A DNA stretch of 64,000 nt, taken from the NCBI GenBank assembly GCA_016787265.1, contig JAEUVF010000017.1:100966-164965 (forward strand), read 5' to 3'. The translations under genes were made by a program, and so were the position numbers. This document shows positions 1 through 8,317 of this stretch, piece by piece (within the stretch, counting starts at the first letter, position 1; each line of letters begins with the position of its first letter). This DNA comes from Flavipsychrobacter sp. Its GTDB lineage: Bacteria > Bacteroidota > Bacteroidia > Chitinophagales > Chitinophagaceae. Below the pieces are notes generated by a model. The model ran no database searches, had not been told where the DNA came from, and saw nothing but the letters and a program-made list of their open reading frames with translations.

Positions 1-82
1 ATTTTTTAGAGGCACTGCAGGAAACCAGCAGTGTCATTACGGCAAGCATCACAAACAGAGATGTATAACGGAACAGTTTCAT
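1..82 (-). CDS. Lipoprotein N-terminus, partial
   Basis: Only the first 27 codons lie in the window; the gene runs off the left edge. The ATG is at 82-80 on the minus strand. The peptide has a basic start (MKLFR), a hydrophobic stretch and the lipobox LVSC with Cys at residue 22, followed by SASKK. This is a typical type II lipoprotein signal, so the product should be exported and lipidated. Nothing of the mature domain is visible and no function can be assigned. Confidence 0.7.
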   Translation of the reverse strand, partial: MKLFRYTSLFVMLAVMTLLVSCSASKK

Positions 83-151
83 AAGGCTTTTTGCTTATAA
101 CGGGCAAATTCGGCCTTTAGTATCCAACAATCAGGCCAGTTCGACGAATGG

Positions 152-673
152 CTACACCTGGTCTTTAAACCAGCTGGAATAATGCAGGTAGTTATTGGCA
201 ATCCGGTCAATTTCCCCATGGATCAACTCCTGGCTGATGGCTTTCACTTTTTTTGCTGGAACACCAGCGTAAATACTGCCCGGTTCACAAACAGTGCCTT
301 CCAGCACCACAGCCCCTGCCGCAATGATGGTATTGCTGTTTACGACTGTATTATCCATCACGATGGCACCCATCCCGATCAATACATTATCATGAATCGT
401 GCAACCATGCACAATTGCATTGTGGCCAATGGAAACATTGTGCCCAATGTGAACTTTTGTTTTCTGAAAAGTAGCGTGTAATACCGCACCATCCTGGATA
501 TTGACTTTGTTCCCGATACGAATACTGTTTACATCGCCGCGTATAACTGCATTAAACCAGATACTGCATTGATCACCCATTACTACATCCCCCACAATAG
601 TAGCATTAGGGGCTATAAAGCAATCCTTGCCGAACTGCGGATAAACTCCGTTGACATGAAGAATAACTGGCAT
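152..673 (-). CDS. Gamma carbonic anhydrase family protein
   Basis: This is a 173-residue left-handed beta-helix protein with hexapeptide repeats over roughly residues 15-140. The gamma-class signatures are visible: RGD at 45-47, NIQD at 58-61, and three candidate zinc ligands His66, His84 and His89 (GHNAIVHG). The closest families are YrdA/PaaY-type gamma carbonic anhydrases; many of these are cytoplasmic trimers and some have weak or no anhydrase activity, so CO2 hydration is a family inference. The full length matches the family. It is divergent from the aminotransferase gene, with a palindromic repeat in the shared intergenic region. It could also act as an acyltransferase-like hexapeptide protein, but the His triad favours a metal-binding gamma-CA. 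Confidence 0.88.
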   Translation of the reverse strand: MPVILHVNGVYPQFGKDCFIAPNATIVGDVVMGDQCSIWFNAVIRGDVNSIRIGNKVNIQDGAVLHATFQKTKVHIGHNVSIGHNAIVHGCTIHDNVLIGMGAIVMDNTVVNSNTIIAAGAVVLEGTVCEPGSIYAGVPAKKVKAISQELIHGEIDRIANNYLHYSSWFKDQV

Positions 674-690
674 GCTGCAAAGTAAGGAAT

Positions 691-733
691 TTCACCCGAC
701 CGGTGCCACCCGACCGGTGGCACCGGTCGGGTG
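691..733. repeat. Composite palindromic repeat, copy 1
   Basis: Two CACCCGACCGGTG-type units are followed by the inverted ACCGGTCGGGTG unit, so the stretch folds on itself. It lies in the divergent region between the gamma-CA gene and the aminotransferase gene. A reading frame passes through it and falsely extends the aminotransferase upstream. The same unit recurs at six other intergenic sites in the window. Confidence 0.85.
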
Positions 734-777
734 AAGGAGGATTTGGTGATTGCTGCTTAAGTAAGGACTTTTGTACC

Positions 778-1968
778 GTGAATCAACGACAACTATTTTT
801 GCAGCATATTGCGCAGACCTCTCCTGCGCCCCTGGCACTTGAAATCGTGAAGGCCAAAGGAACCATCCTGACCGATAAGAAAGGGAAAACTTATCTCGAC
901 CTGATTGCAGGTATAAGTGTATGTAATGTTGGACATTGCCATCCGAAAGTGGTAAAAGCCATCCGTAAACAGGCAGGCGATTACCTTCACCTGCTGGTCT
1001 ATGGCGAATTCGTTGAAACGCCCCAGGTAGCTTATGCTACACTATTAACCAAACTGCTGCCTCAATCCCTAAACTCGGTATACTTTACCAGTTCCGGAGC
1101 AGAAGCTACCGAAGGAGCCATGAAACTGGCTAAAAGAGTAACAGGCAGAACCCATATGATCGCTTTCAGGGATTCCTATCATGGCTCTACACAGGGTGCT
1201 CTTAGCCTGATGGGGGATGAATACTGGAGGAATGCCTACCGGCCCCTGCTGCCAGGAATTCTGCATCTCGGCTATAATGATCCTGCAGTACTGGAACATA
1301 TCACCACTGATACGGCCTGTGTATTACTGGAAACGATACAGGCAGAGAAAGGTGTCAATCCACCTGATAAACCCTGGCTAACAGCGTTGCGTAAACGCTG
1401 CACGGAAACAGGCACCCTGCTGATAATGGATGAAATTCAGACTGGTTTTGGAAGGACCGGATTTTTATGGGGATTTGAAGCCTTTGAAATTGTACCGGAT
1501 ATCATTCTGCTTGGCAAGGCACTTGGTGGCGGCATGCCTTTGGGCGCCTTTGTGGCGGATAAATCTTTGATGGATCAATTCACACTGAATCCTGTACTGG
1601 GACATATCACCACTTTCGGAGGGCATCCGGTGAGCTGTGCTGCCGGCCTGGCTGCCTTAAAAGTATTACTTAAAGAAAAATGGATCAGCGAAGTGCCTGA
1701 GAAAGAAACCTTGTTCAGGCAATTACTCGTGCATCCTGCCATTCGGGCGATTCGCTCCCGAGGATTATTAATGGCAGTGGAATTTGAAAGTTTTGAACTG
1801 AATAAGCGGGTAATTGATCGCTGTATCGCCAATGGCGCATTAACCGACTGGTTCCTTTTTGGATCCAACTGTCTTCGCATTGCGCCTCCACTTAGCATCT
1901 CAAAGAAAGAAATTAAGAAGGCCTGCTCCATTATTTTGGACGCAATCCAGGCAGAACATTTGCGATAA
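778..1968 (+). CDS. Class III PLP-dependent aminotransferase
   Basis: The protein has 396 residues if started at the GTG at 778. The open frame reaches back to 703, but that part is encoded by the palindromic repeat and is not credible. The class III signature is present: the DEIQTGFGRTG segment and the PLP lysine in LLGKALGGGMPLGAF. The protein transfers an amino group from ornithine, acetylornithine, GABA or a similar omega-amine to 2-oxoglutarate; which substrate cannot be read from the sequence. The length is normal for acetylornithine/ornithine aminotransferases. No arginine biosynthesis genes are nearby, so a pathway assignment would be guesswork. It is a soluble cytoplasmic enzyme. Confidence 0.88.
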   Translation: MNQRQLFLQHIAQTSPAPLALEIVKAKGTILTDKKGKTYLDLIAGISVCNVGHCHPKVVKAIRKQAGDYLHLLVYGEFVETPQVAYATLLTKLLPQSLNSVYFTSSGAEATEGAMKLAKRVTGRTHMIAFRDSYHGSTQGALSLMGDEYWRNAYRPLLPGILHLGYNDPAVLEHITTDTACVLLETIQAEKGVNPPDKPWLTALRKRCTETGTLLIMDEIQTGFGRTGFLWGFEAFEIVPDIILLGKALGGGMPLGAFVADKSLMDQFTLNPVLGHITTFGGHPVSCAAGLAALKVLLKEKWISEVPEKETLFRQLLVHPAIRAIRSRGLLMAVEFESFELNKRVIDRCIANGALTDWFLFGSNCLRIAPPLSISKKEIKKACSIILDAIQAEHLR

Positions 1969-2007
1969 AGAAATTCTGGTAGTATTTTGATGCGCTAACA
2001 CAATTAT

Positions 2008-5000
2008 ATGATGCGCGTTCTCATTTTCCTATGTGCTGGTTTTTTGTTACCCGTTCTTTCGGTTGCTCAACAAAAGAAATCAGACAATTCCAGCTTGCTC
2101 TGGAGAATCAGCCATCCGAAAATGCAACGGGCCTCTTTCCTGTATGGTACTATGCACCTTCAGGATAAACGACTGTTTCATTTCACTGATTCAGTTTATG
2201 AAAGTATCCGTTCTGTTGAAGGCTTTGCTGGTGAGCTGGATATGAATGATATGAATGAGTTGATTACCAGCTGGATTAAAAATGAAGAAACAGCCATCGA
2301 AGAACAGGTTCTGTTAAAAGATCATATCAGTGCCGCCCAGAAAAAGCGATACAAAACCGCACTCGAAAAAAAATTTAAAAAATCTTTTGATCTCATTACA
2401 CTGAAAGAACTCGAATCAGCATCCGATGATTGGAGTTTTGTTTTTCGCAAAGAGGATGATATGCCCACCTTTGTGGATGCGTATCTGTTTGGAATTGCCC
2501 GTAACCATGGAAAATGGACCGGTGCGCTGGAAACAATCAAGGACCAGGTCGATGCACCTCAACCAACAGATCTGGAAGCTACCATTCAAGGCGCATTGCT
2601 CGAGGATAAAATTCGAAAGAAAATGATGGAAAATTTTATTTCCATTTACCTCTCTGAAGATCTTTCCCGAATGAACGAACTGGTGGTGAAAGCCAGCGGT
2701 GAATATGATAACCGTAAAATGAATGATCGCAATCTGAACATGGTTCATAGAATGGATAGCCTGGCCGCAATTCGTTCCTGTTTTTATGCCGTGGGAGCAG
2801 CGCATCTGCCCGGAGATTCGGGTATCATTCAATTGTTAAGGAGCAGAGGCTATAAAGTAGAACCGGTTCATTCAGAAAAAAGAATCACGCCGGATCAATA
2901 CCTCCTTCACCAGCCTGACATTCGCTGGGAGGAAATCAGTTTGGCAAATGACGACTTTAAAATAAAAATGCCTGGCAAAGCAAACAGCATTGATGGATTA
3001 GGTGGCTTTCAACATGCACGCATTTACTTCGATCCGATGAGCATGTCAGGATTTTTGACCGGGTTTATTCCAATCACTAATCAAACGGAAGCACAAATAG
3101 ATTCCTCCTGTCAAAAACTGCCGGAAATGTATGCGAGTGAAGGAACCCTGTACCGGGACTCCGTCTGGAAGATCAATGGCCGTAATGGATATGAGATCGA
3201 AGCTTCCACAAAAGAAGGATTTGTAAATATGATGATGAATCCGGTTCCTGGAGGTATAGTGATGAATATGATTATTTCCATGTCCAGGGCCGGACTCAAA
3301 ATGAACCATGCAATCACTTTTTTTCAATCCTTTATTGTAAATAAAATAGCGATTCAACCACCCGCTAGCGGCTGGAGGCGAAAATTGATTGCCCTTCAAC
3401 AGGTTAGCTATGAATCACCAATAGAACTGGAATTGACCGCTACTAAAAATGATTCCTCCTGGATCACTCATACCTATTCGGCCATGGATCCGGCAACGCA
3501 GGCCTATTATACCTTAAATGTTATGGAAACCCTGCCCGGACTTTATTCCAGTCTCGATAGCCTGTATTTTGATGAGATCATGAGTCAGTACCTTGACAAT
3601 AAAACCTATCGGCTGCTTTCACATTCCTATTTTGAACAGGACGGATTTCCGGGTATAGCGCTTAAGATGGGAACCAAACTGGAGAATGATTCTATTCATT
3701 ATCTCTTCAATGTAATTAACCGGGGTAATCGCCGCTATGCCTACCTGGCAGGATATTTTCCAACGGAAAACAACAGGTCGGATGCGGAAAGATTTATAAA
3801 GGGACTTCGTTTTCTGCCCTATGTGTCTACTACTACTGTTTCCGGAGAAGTGCCCTTTGAGAACTATCGTATTCAGTCTCCTGTTCGTTTCACTCCAGAT
3901 AGGAACCCTGACATTGAAGAAGGGCTAACCCGATACCTGATGTATGATTCAACATCAGCGGTTACTATTCATGTTCAGAAAGAGCCACTGAACAAATATT
4001 ACAGAGCAGCAGGTGATAGCATTTTCGTTCGGGAACAAATGAATTATTTCTTGTCTGAATCGGACAGCATACAGCGGTTGGAGATAAGCACGGTTGATGG
4101 GAATGCAACCGCGCAAGGCTGGATTTACCTGGCAGGAACGCATAATCTCAAACGTGTCAAACTAATGGCAAGTGGCGATACCCTCTATTCCGTTTCAGGA
4201 GTAATCTCTCCTGAGGTAAACAAAACCACCGCCTATAACAGGATGTTCGAGTCATTTAGGGTACAGCATTTTACACCCAATACCTACACACAGTCGAAAG
4301 CAAGAAAAGTATTCCAGGACTTGCTGCTTCCAGATTCGATTGCCTTTAACGAAGCAAAAGAAGCGGTTAAATGGGTTGAAATTTCAGGTGATGATTTGCC
4401 TTATCTGCATGAGGCATTGCTGAACCCGTTGATTGATTTTAGCGAGCGTTCAGCCTGTACACATGATGAAGTGATTCAGCGGGTGGTTGAGCTAAAAGAT
4501 AAAAGCACGATCGGTTTTATTCAGCAGGCTTACCAGGACCTGAAGGAAAGAAATGCCGTTTTACAATATCCCTTATTATCGGTTCTTGCCAGGTTCAATA
4601 CCAGCGAAAGTTACAGGGTGATTGAAACTCTGCTGGAATCGGGACTGCCAACTGCAGGCAATCCGGGCATACTGTATGCTTCTATTTCCGACAGCATTGA
4701 TCTGGCAGAGCAGCTCCTCCCTGTTGTATTAAAATATAAAAACGATTCTCTCTTGCGTATAATAATACCTGGAATGGTATTAACACTAAAAGAAGCTGGT
4801 AAACTACCTGCTTCCGTGCTGGATGAATTGAAACCGGTATTACTCCGTATGGCAGATCAATACCAGCAGCAGTTGCAGCAAAAAGACCTGGCCCTTCCCG
4901 TTCTGTTTGAATCCTTTTTGGAAGTAATGACGCTTTATCCCACGATTGAATTTCAACAACGCCTGGATAGTTTAGCATACCATAACCATGAGGATGTTCA

Positions 5001-5460
5001 GTACAGTACCGCAAAAATCCTTTTGAAGCAACAAAAGCCGGTGGCAGCTGATGTTATTCAGAAAATCGCCACGGATCCTTTCTATCGTTCATCCTTATAC
5101 GCGATTATGGAAAATGCGGGACAGCTTAAAAAGTTTCCCCGTGCTTATTCAAAACAACCATTGATTGCTGAATCGCAATTATATCGTGATATCTGGTATG
5201 GTACTGCCGACTATAAGCTGAGTTTCCTGAAACAAATCAGTCTGAAGCAGGATGGTAAAAAGCTATACTATTATCTGTATAAGGTCAGCTTCGTAACGGA
5301 TGAAGGAGAAGAAAATTATTTGGGTGTGGCAGGACCCTATACTTCGAAAAGCAGGATCGATACCACACCCAGAGAATACACCGGTGTGTATTATGATGAA
5401 TTATTGGATGAGTCGAGGTTGATGGAGCAGCTTGAAGCCTTTATTCAATCTCAACAATAA
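2008..5460 (+). CDS. TraB/GumN-type secreted protein with repeated C-terminal modules
   Basis: This 1150-residue protein has a signal peptide (residues 1 to about 20, ending SVAQQ). Residues about 28-290 form a TraB/GumN domain: the GTMHL segment near residue 48 and the later GAAHLPG segment match the conserved Gly/His motifs of that family, which is related to Tiki-type metalloproteases. The rest is not a family I recognise. Three stretches end in a similar motif, FFQSF (about 440), FIKGLRF (about 598) and MFESF (about 748), spaced about 150-158 residues, which suggests a module repeated three times. From about 770 to 1080 the chain looks alpha-helical and HEAT-like. The start could be either Met of the MM pair. 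The gene overlaps the convergent ridA-like gene by 20 bp. Confidence 0.7.
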   Translation: MMRVLIFLCAGFLLPVLSVAQQKKSDNSSLLWRISHPKMQRASFLYGTMHLQDKRLFHFTDSVYESIRSVEGFAGELDMNDMNELITSWIKNEETAIEEQVLLKDHISAAQKKRYKTALEKKFKKSFDLITLKELESASDDWSFVFRKEDDMPTFVDAYLFGIARNHGKWTGALETIKDQVDAPQPTDLEATIQGALLEDKIRKKMMENFISIYLSEDLSRMNELVVKASGEYDNRKMNDRNLNMVHRMDSLAAIRSCFYAVGAAHLPGDSGIIQLLRSRGYKVEPVHSEKRITPDQYLLHQPDIRWEEISLANDDFKIKMPGKANSIDGLGGFQHARIYFDPMSMSGFLTGFIPITNQTEAQIDSSCQKLPEMYASEGTLYRDSVWKINGRNGYEIEASTKEGFVNMMMNPVPGGIVMNMIISMSRAGLKMNHAITFFQSFIVNKIAIQPPASGWRRKLIALQQVSYESPIELELTATKNDSSWITHTYSAMDPATQAYYTLNVMETLPGLYSSLDSLYFDEIMSQYLDNKTYRLLSHSYFEQDGFPGIALKMGTKLENDSIHYLFNVINRGNRRYAYLAGYFPTENNRSDAERFIKGLRFLPYVSTTTVSGEVPFENYRIQSPVRFTPDRNPDIEEGLTRYLMYDSTSAVTIHVQKEPLNKYYRAAGDSIFVREQMNYFLSESDSIQRLEISTVDGNATAQGWIYLAGTHNLKRVKLMASGDTLYSVSGVISPEVNKTTAYNRMFESFRVQHFTPNTYTQSKARKVFQDLLLPDSIAFNEAKEAVKWVEISGDDLPYLHEALLNPLIDFSERSACTHDEVIQRVVELKDKSTIGFIQQAYQDLKERNAVLQYPLLSVLARFNTSESYRVIETLLESGLPTAGNPGILYASISDSIDLAEQLLPVVLKYKNDSLLRIIIPGMVLTLKEAGKLPASVLDELKPVLLRMADQYQQQLQQKDLALPVLFESFLEVMTLYPTIEFQQRLDSLAYHNHEDVQYSTAKILLKQQKPVAADVIQKIATDPFYRSSLYAIMENAGQLKKFPRAYSKQPLIAESQLYRDIWYGTADYKLSFLKQISLKQDGKKLYYYLYKVSFVTDEGEENYLGVAGPYTSKSRIDTTPREYTGVYYDELLDESRLMEQLEAFIQSQQ

Positions 5461-5953
5461 CTTCAACTTCAACTGCAATATTATTCGGCAACGCATGAAA
5501 GCCTACTGCTGATCGTGCATGCTTTCCTTTTTCGCCAAATATTTCAACCATGGTATCAGAATACCCGTTCATAACTTTTGGCTGCTGGGTAAAACTGCTC
5601 TCGCAATTCACCATGCCTAAAACTTTGATCACCCGCTTTACTTTTTTGAGATCGCCCAGGTAATCTTTCAACACGGCAATATGATTGAATGCCACAGAAC
5701 GTGCTGCTGCATAACCTTCTTCAATAGTCAGGTCTTTCCCAACTTTACCTGTGATATCTTTTCCTGCTGCATCAGTGGGGCCTTTGCCGGAAAGATAAAG
5801 CAGCTTGTCTGTTTGTACCACATTCACATAGTTGGCCACCGGCTTGGAGACGGCAGGTAATTTCACACCTAACTGGTTTAGTTTGTCTTCTGGCGACTGT
5901 GCTTGTGTTGTTGACATGATCAGAGTTAAGATAAGTAGTGGAAAATAACGCAT
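5441..5953 (-). CDS. RidA/YjgF-family protein with signal peptide
   Basis: The protein has 170 residues. Residues 1-19 (MRYFPLLILTLIMSTTQAQ) look like a signal peptide, unlike the cytoplasmic RidA enamine deaminases of about 130 residues. The rest matches the YjgF/YER057c/UK114 fold: LSGKGP near residue 55 and a C-terminal stretch with the conserved Arg in ARSAVGFHALP. RidA proteins hydrolyse reactive imines and enamines; an exported version would act in the periplasm, and its substrate is unknown. It lies 51 bp after glpF and may be the last gene of the glycerol operon. Its 3' end overlaps the convergent TraB-type gene. Confidence 0.8.
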   Translation of the reverse strand: MRYFPLLILTLIMSTTQAQSPEDKLNQLGVKLPAVSKPVANYVNVVQTDKLLYLSGKGPTDAAGKDITGKVGKDLTIEEGYAAARSVAFNHIAVLKDYLGDLKKVKRVIKVLGMVNCESSFTQQPKVMNGYSDTMVEIFGEKGKHARSAVGFHALPNNIAVEVEVIVEIE

Positions 5954-6004
5954 GATATGGAAGTATGAAGTATGAATTATGAGTTATGAATTAGGAATTA
6001 TGAA
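5950..6004. repeat. TATGAATTA-type tandem micro-repeat
   Basis: The short gap between glpF and the ridA-like gene is made of degenerate 8-9 bp units: tatgaag, tatgaatta, tgagttatgaatta, ggaattatgaatta. It is one of several such arrays in the window. No promoter or hairpin is evident in it. Confidence 0.6.
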
Positions 6005-6715
6005 TTACATTAATAAATGATAAATAGCGGCGGCGATGAAGCTTCCTAAAATGGGACCCAGCAGGGGAACCCAGGAGTAAGCCCAGTCGCTATTGCCTTT
6101 ACGACCCAAAGGTAAGAGGAAGTGGGCAATACGCGGACCAAGATCACGCGCCGGATTGATAGCATAGCCTGTTGGTCCGCCCAGAGATAATCCAACGCCC
6201 AATACCAGTAAGGCTACCGGCAATGCATCCAGTGCACCCAGACTATTGGTTGGCGCAATAATCAGCAATACCAGCACGAGGAAAATAGCAGTGGCTACTG
6301 TTTCAGTAATCAGGTTGCTGACCGGATTCCGGATTGCTGGTCCGGTTGCAAAAACTGCCAGTTTTAATGCTTCATTTTCGGTTGCTTTGAAGTGATCTTT
6401 ATAACAGAACCACATAATAACAGCACCGCTGAAGCCGCCGGCAAATTGCGCAAGGATATACAATGGCACATCCGCCCAGGGAAATTTTCCGGTCAGGGCA
6501 AGTGCTATACTAACGGCCGGGTTCAGGTGCGCTCCACTGAATTTGGATACGGCAAATACACCCAGAAAAACTGCCATAGCCCAGCCGAAAGTGATTACAA
6601 TCCAGCCGCCGTTATTTCCCTTGGATTCTTTTAATAAAACATTGGCTACTACACCATTTCCAAATGCAAGCAAAATGGCGGTACCTGTAAATTCAGCTAA
6701 ATAAGGATTCATCAT
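6005..6715 (-). CDS. glpF: Glycerol uptake facilitator (aquaglyceroporin)
   Basis: A 236-residue MIP-family channel with six membrane helices. Both pore half-helices are visible: NPAVS at residues 65-69 and NPARD at 187-191. The Asp directly after the second NPAR marks the glycerol-conducting branch rather than water-only aquaporins. It passes glycerol across the inner membrane. It starts 15 bp after glpD, and glpK precedes glpD, so the three make a glycerol uptake and catabolism operon. The length is slightly short compared with E. coli GlpF but complete. Confidence 0.95.
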   Translation of the reverse strand: MMNPYLAEFTGTAILLAFGNGVVANVLLKESKGNNGGWIVITFGWAMAVFLGVFAVSKFSGAHLNPAVSIALALTGKFPWADVPLYILAQFAGGFSGAVIMWFCYKDHFKATENEALKLAVFATGPAIRNPVSNLITETVATAIFLVLVLLIIAPTNSLGALDALPVALLVLGVGLSLGGPTGYAINPARDLGPRIAHFLLPLGRKGNSDWAYSWVPLLGPILGSFIAAAIYHLLM

Positions 6716-6730
6716 ATAGCAATCGTTGAT

Positions 6731-8284
6731 TTATTTGGCTACATAGTTTGATGCGATACTGCAGAATGCGTCCGTCTGCTCCTGCTCCCATTGCAAATCT
6801 TCTTTCAATTCAGTGGCGATAAGATGAGCAACCGTAGAGGCAGCAGTAATAGCAGCACCAGCATTTAATAATATGGCCCTTGTTCTTCTGGACAATGCAT
6901 CATCTACTGTCATGCACATTTCTTCCCGTACGGCCCATACAATTTCAGCTTTTGTATAAGGAAGATCCGGATGAATTTTTTCTGCGAGTACAGGATCTTC
7001 TTTTTGCAATGCCCGGATTTTTTCCCAGTCGGTTCCATAATAATATCCATGATCCGTATAGTTTGGTACCTGCATCGCACCATGAATGGGCAAGTCCTGA
7101 GAAACGCAGGGCCGGTCTTCCAGTTTACCTCCCTGGATGGCAACTTTTACTGCATCTTCCGCCATCTTCCGGTAGGTAGTCCATTTACCACCAGTAATAC
7201 TGATCAGCCCGGATTCACTGGTTTCGATAAAATGATCCCTTGATAAACCGGAAGTGCTGCTCGCGTTTCCTTTTACAAGCGGTCTTAATCCTGAGAACAC
7301 CGACAGTACATCACTTCGCTGCGGATCGTTGGCCAGGTAGAGTTTGATGTTATCCAGGATAAACTGGATTTCATCTTCCTTGGGTATAGGTTCCATACTG
7401 GGCTTATCCACCGGTATATCAGTTGTTCCAATGATGGTATGCTGATGCCAGGGAACAGCAAATAATACACGGCCATCGGATGTTTCAGGTATCAGGATGG
7501 CAGTATCTCCCGGAAGAAATTTTTTATCCACTACCAGGTGTGTACCCTGGCTTAACGATAACACGGGTTCTTTGGAAGGATCATCTGCCTTGCGCAGATA
7601 GTCTGTAAATACACCGGTTGCATTTACGAAACAGCCTGCATGTATCGTGTATGCATCTCCGTTAAGCTGATCAACTGCATCTATGGCAACCAGTTTATTG
7701 TTCTCTTTATGCAGCCGGCCTGCCTTCATATAATTCAATACAGCCCCTCCCTGTTCAGCAGCGGTTTGTGCCATATTGATGGCAAGCCTGGCATCATCAA
7801 ACTGCCCGTCGTGAAATAGCACTCCGCCTTTTAATCCCTCAGGATCAAGTGTGGGTGCTCTTTCCAGGGTTTCTTCGCGCGACAGGAACAAGGATGGACC
7901 AAGACCAAGATCACCTGCCATCCAGTCGTAGATTTTTAAACCAAGTCCGTAAAACGGTCCCTGCCACCATTTATAATTCGGTAACAAAAAGGATTGATTC
8001 TTTACCAGGTGGGGTGCATTTTTTCGAAGGCGACCCCTTTCCTTCAAGGCTTCCATCACCAGTTTTACATTTCCCTGTTGCAGGTAGCGTACCCCTCCAT
8101 GCACCAGTTTGGTGGAACGGGAGGAAGTTCCTTTTGCGAAATCTGTCTGCTCAATCAGGATGGTTTTGTATCCACGGGAAGCGGCATCAATAGCAATACC
8201 CAATCCGGTTGCTCCACCTCCAATAATGCATATATCCCAACGTGCAGTTGTCTTTAACTGGCGGATCATCTCCGAACGTAACAT
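6731..8284 (-). CDS. glpD: Aerobic glycerol-3-phosphate dehydrogenase
   Basis: This 517-residue FAD-dependent enzyme oxidises sn-glycerol 3-phosphate to dihydroxyacetone phosphate and passes electrons to the membrane quinone pool. The FAD-binding GGGATGLGI motif lies at residues 22-30, and the GlpD family segments FAKGTSSRSTKLVHGGVRYL (residues about 49-68) and ITGGKWTTYRKMAEDA follow. The C-terminal alpha-helical domain is present, so the protein is complete. It sits 33 bp after glpK and 15 bp before glpF. No signal peptide is expected; the protein is peripheral on the inner membrane face. Confidence 0.95.
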   Translation of the reverse strand: MLRSEMIRQLKTTARWDICIIGGGATGLGIAIDAASRGYKTILIEQTDFAKGTSSRSTKLVHGGVRYLQQGNVKLVMEALKERGRLRKNAPHLVKNQSFLLPNYKWWQGPFYGLGLKIYDWMAGDLGLGPSLFLSREETLERAPTLDPEGLKGGVLFHDGQFDDARLAINMAQTAAEQGGAVLNYMKAGRLHKENNKLVAIDAVDQLNGDAYTIHAGCFVNATGVFTDYLRKADDPSKEPVLSLSQGTHLVVDKKFLPGDTAILIPETSDGRVLFAVPWHQHTIIGTTDIPVDKPSMEPIPKEDEIQFILDNIKLYLANDPQRSDVLSVFSGLRPLVKGNASSTSGLSRDHFIETSESGLISITGGKWTTYRKMAEDAVKVAIQGGKLEDRPCVSQDLPIHGAMQVPNYTDHGYYYGTDWEKIRALQKEDPVLAEKIHPDLPYTKAEIVWAVREEMCMTVDDALSRRTRAILLNAGAAITAASTVAHLIATELKEDLQWEQEQTDAFCSIASNYVAK

Positions 8285-8317
8285 AATCAGTTTTTTTCCG
8301 GTTCTAACTCTGAATTT

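Noticed and set aside
703..777. N-terminal extension MPPDRWH of the aminotransferase
   Set aside because: It is encoded by the palindromic repeat. The homologous part begins at the GTG at 778.
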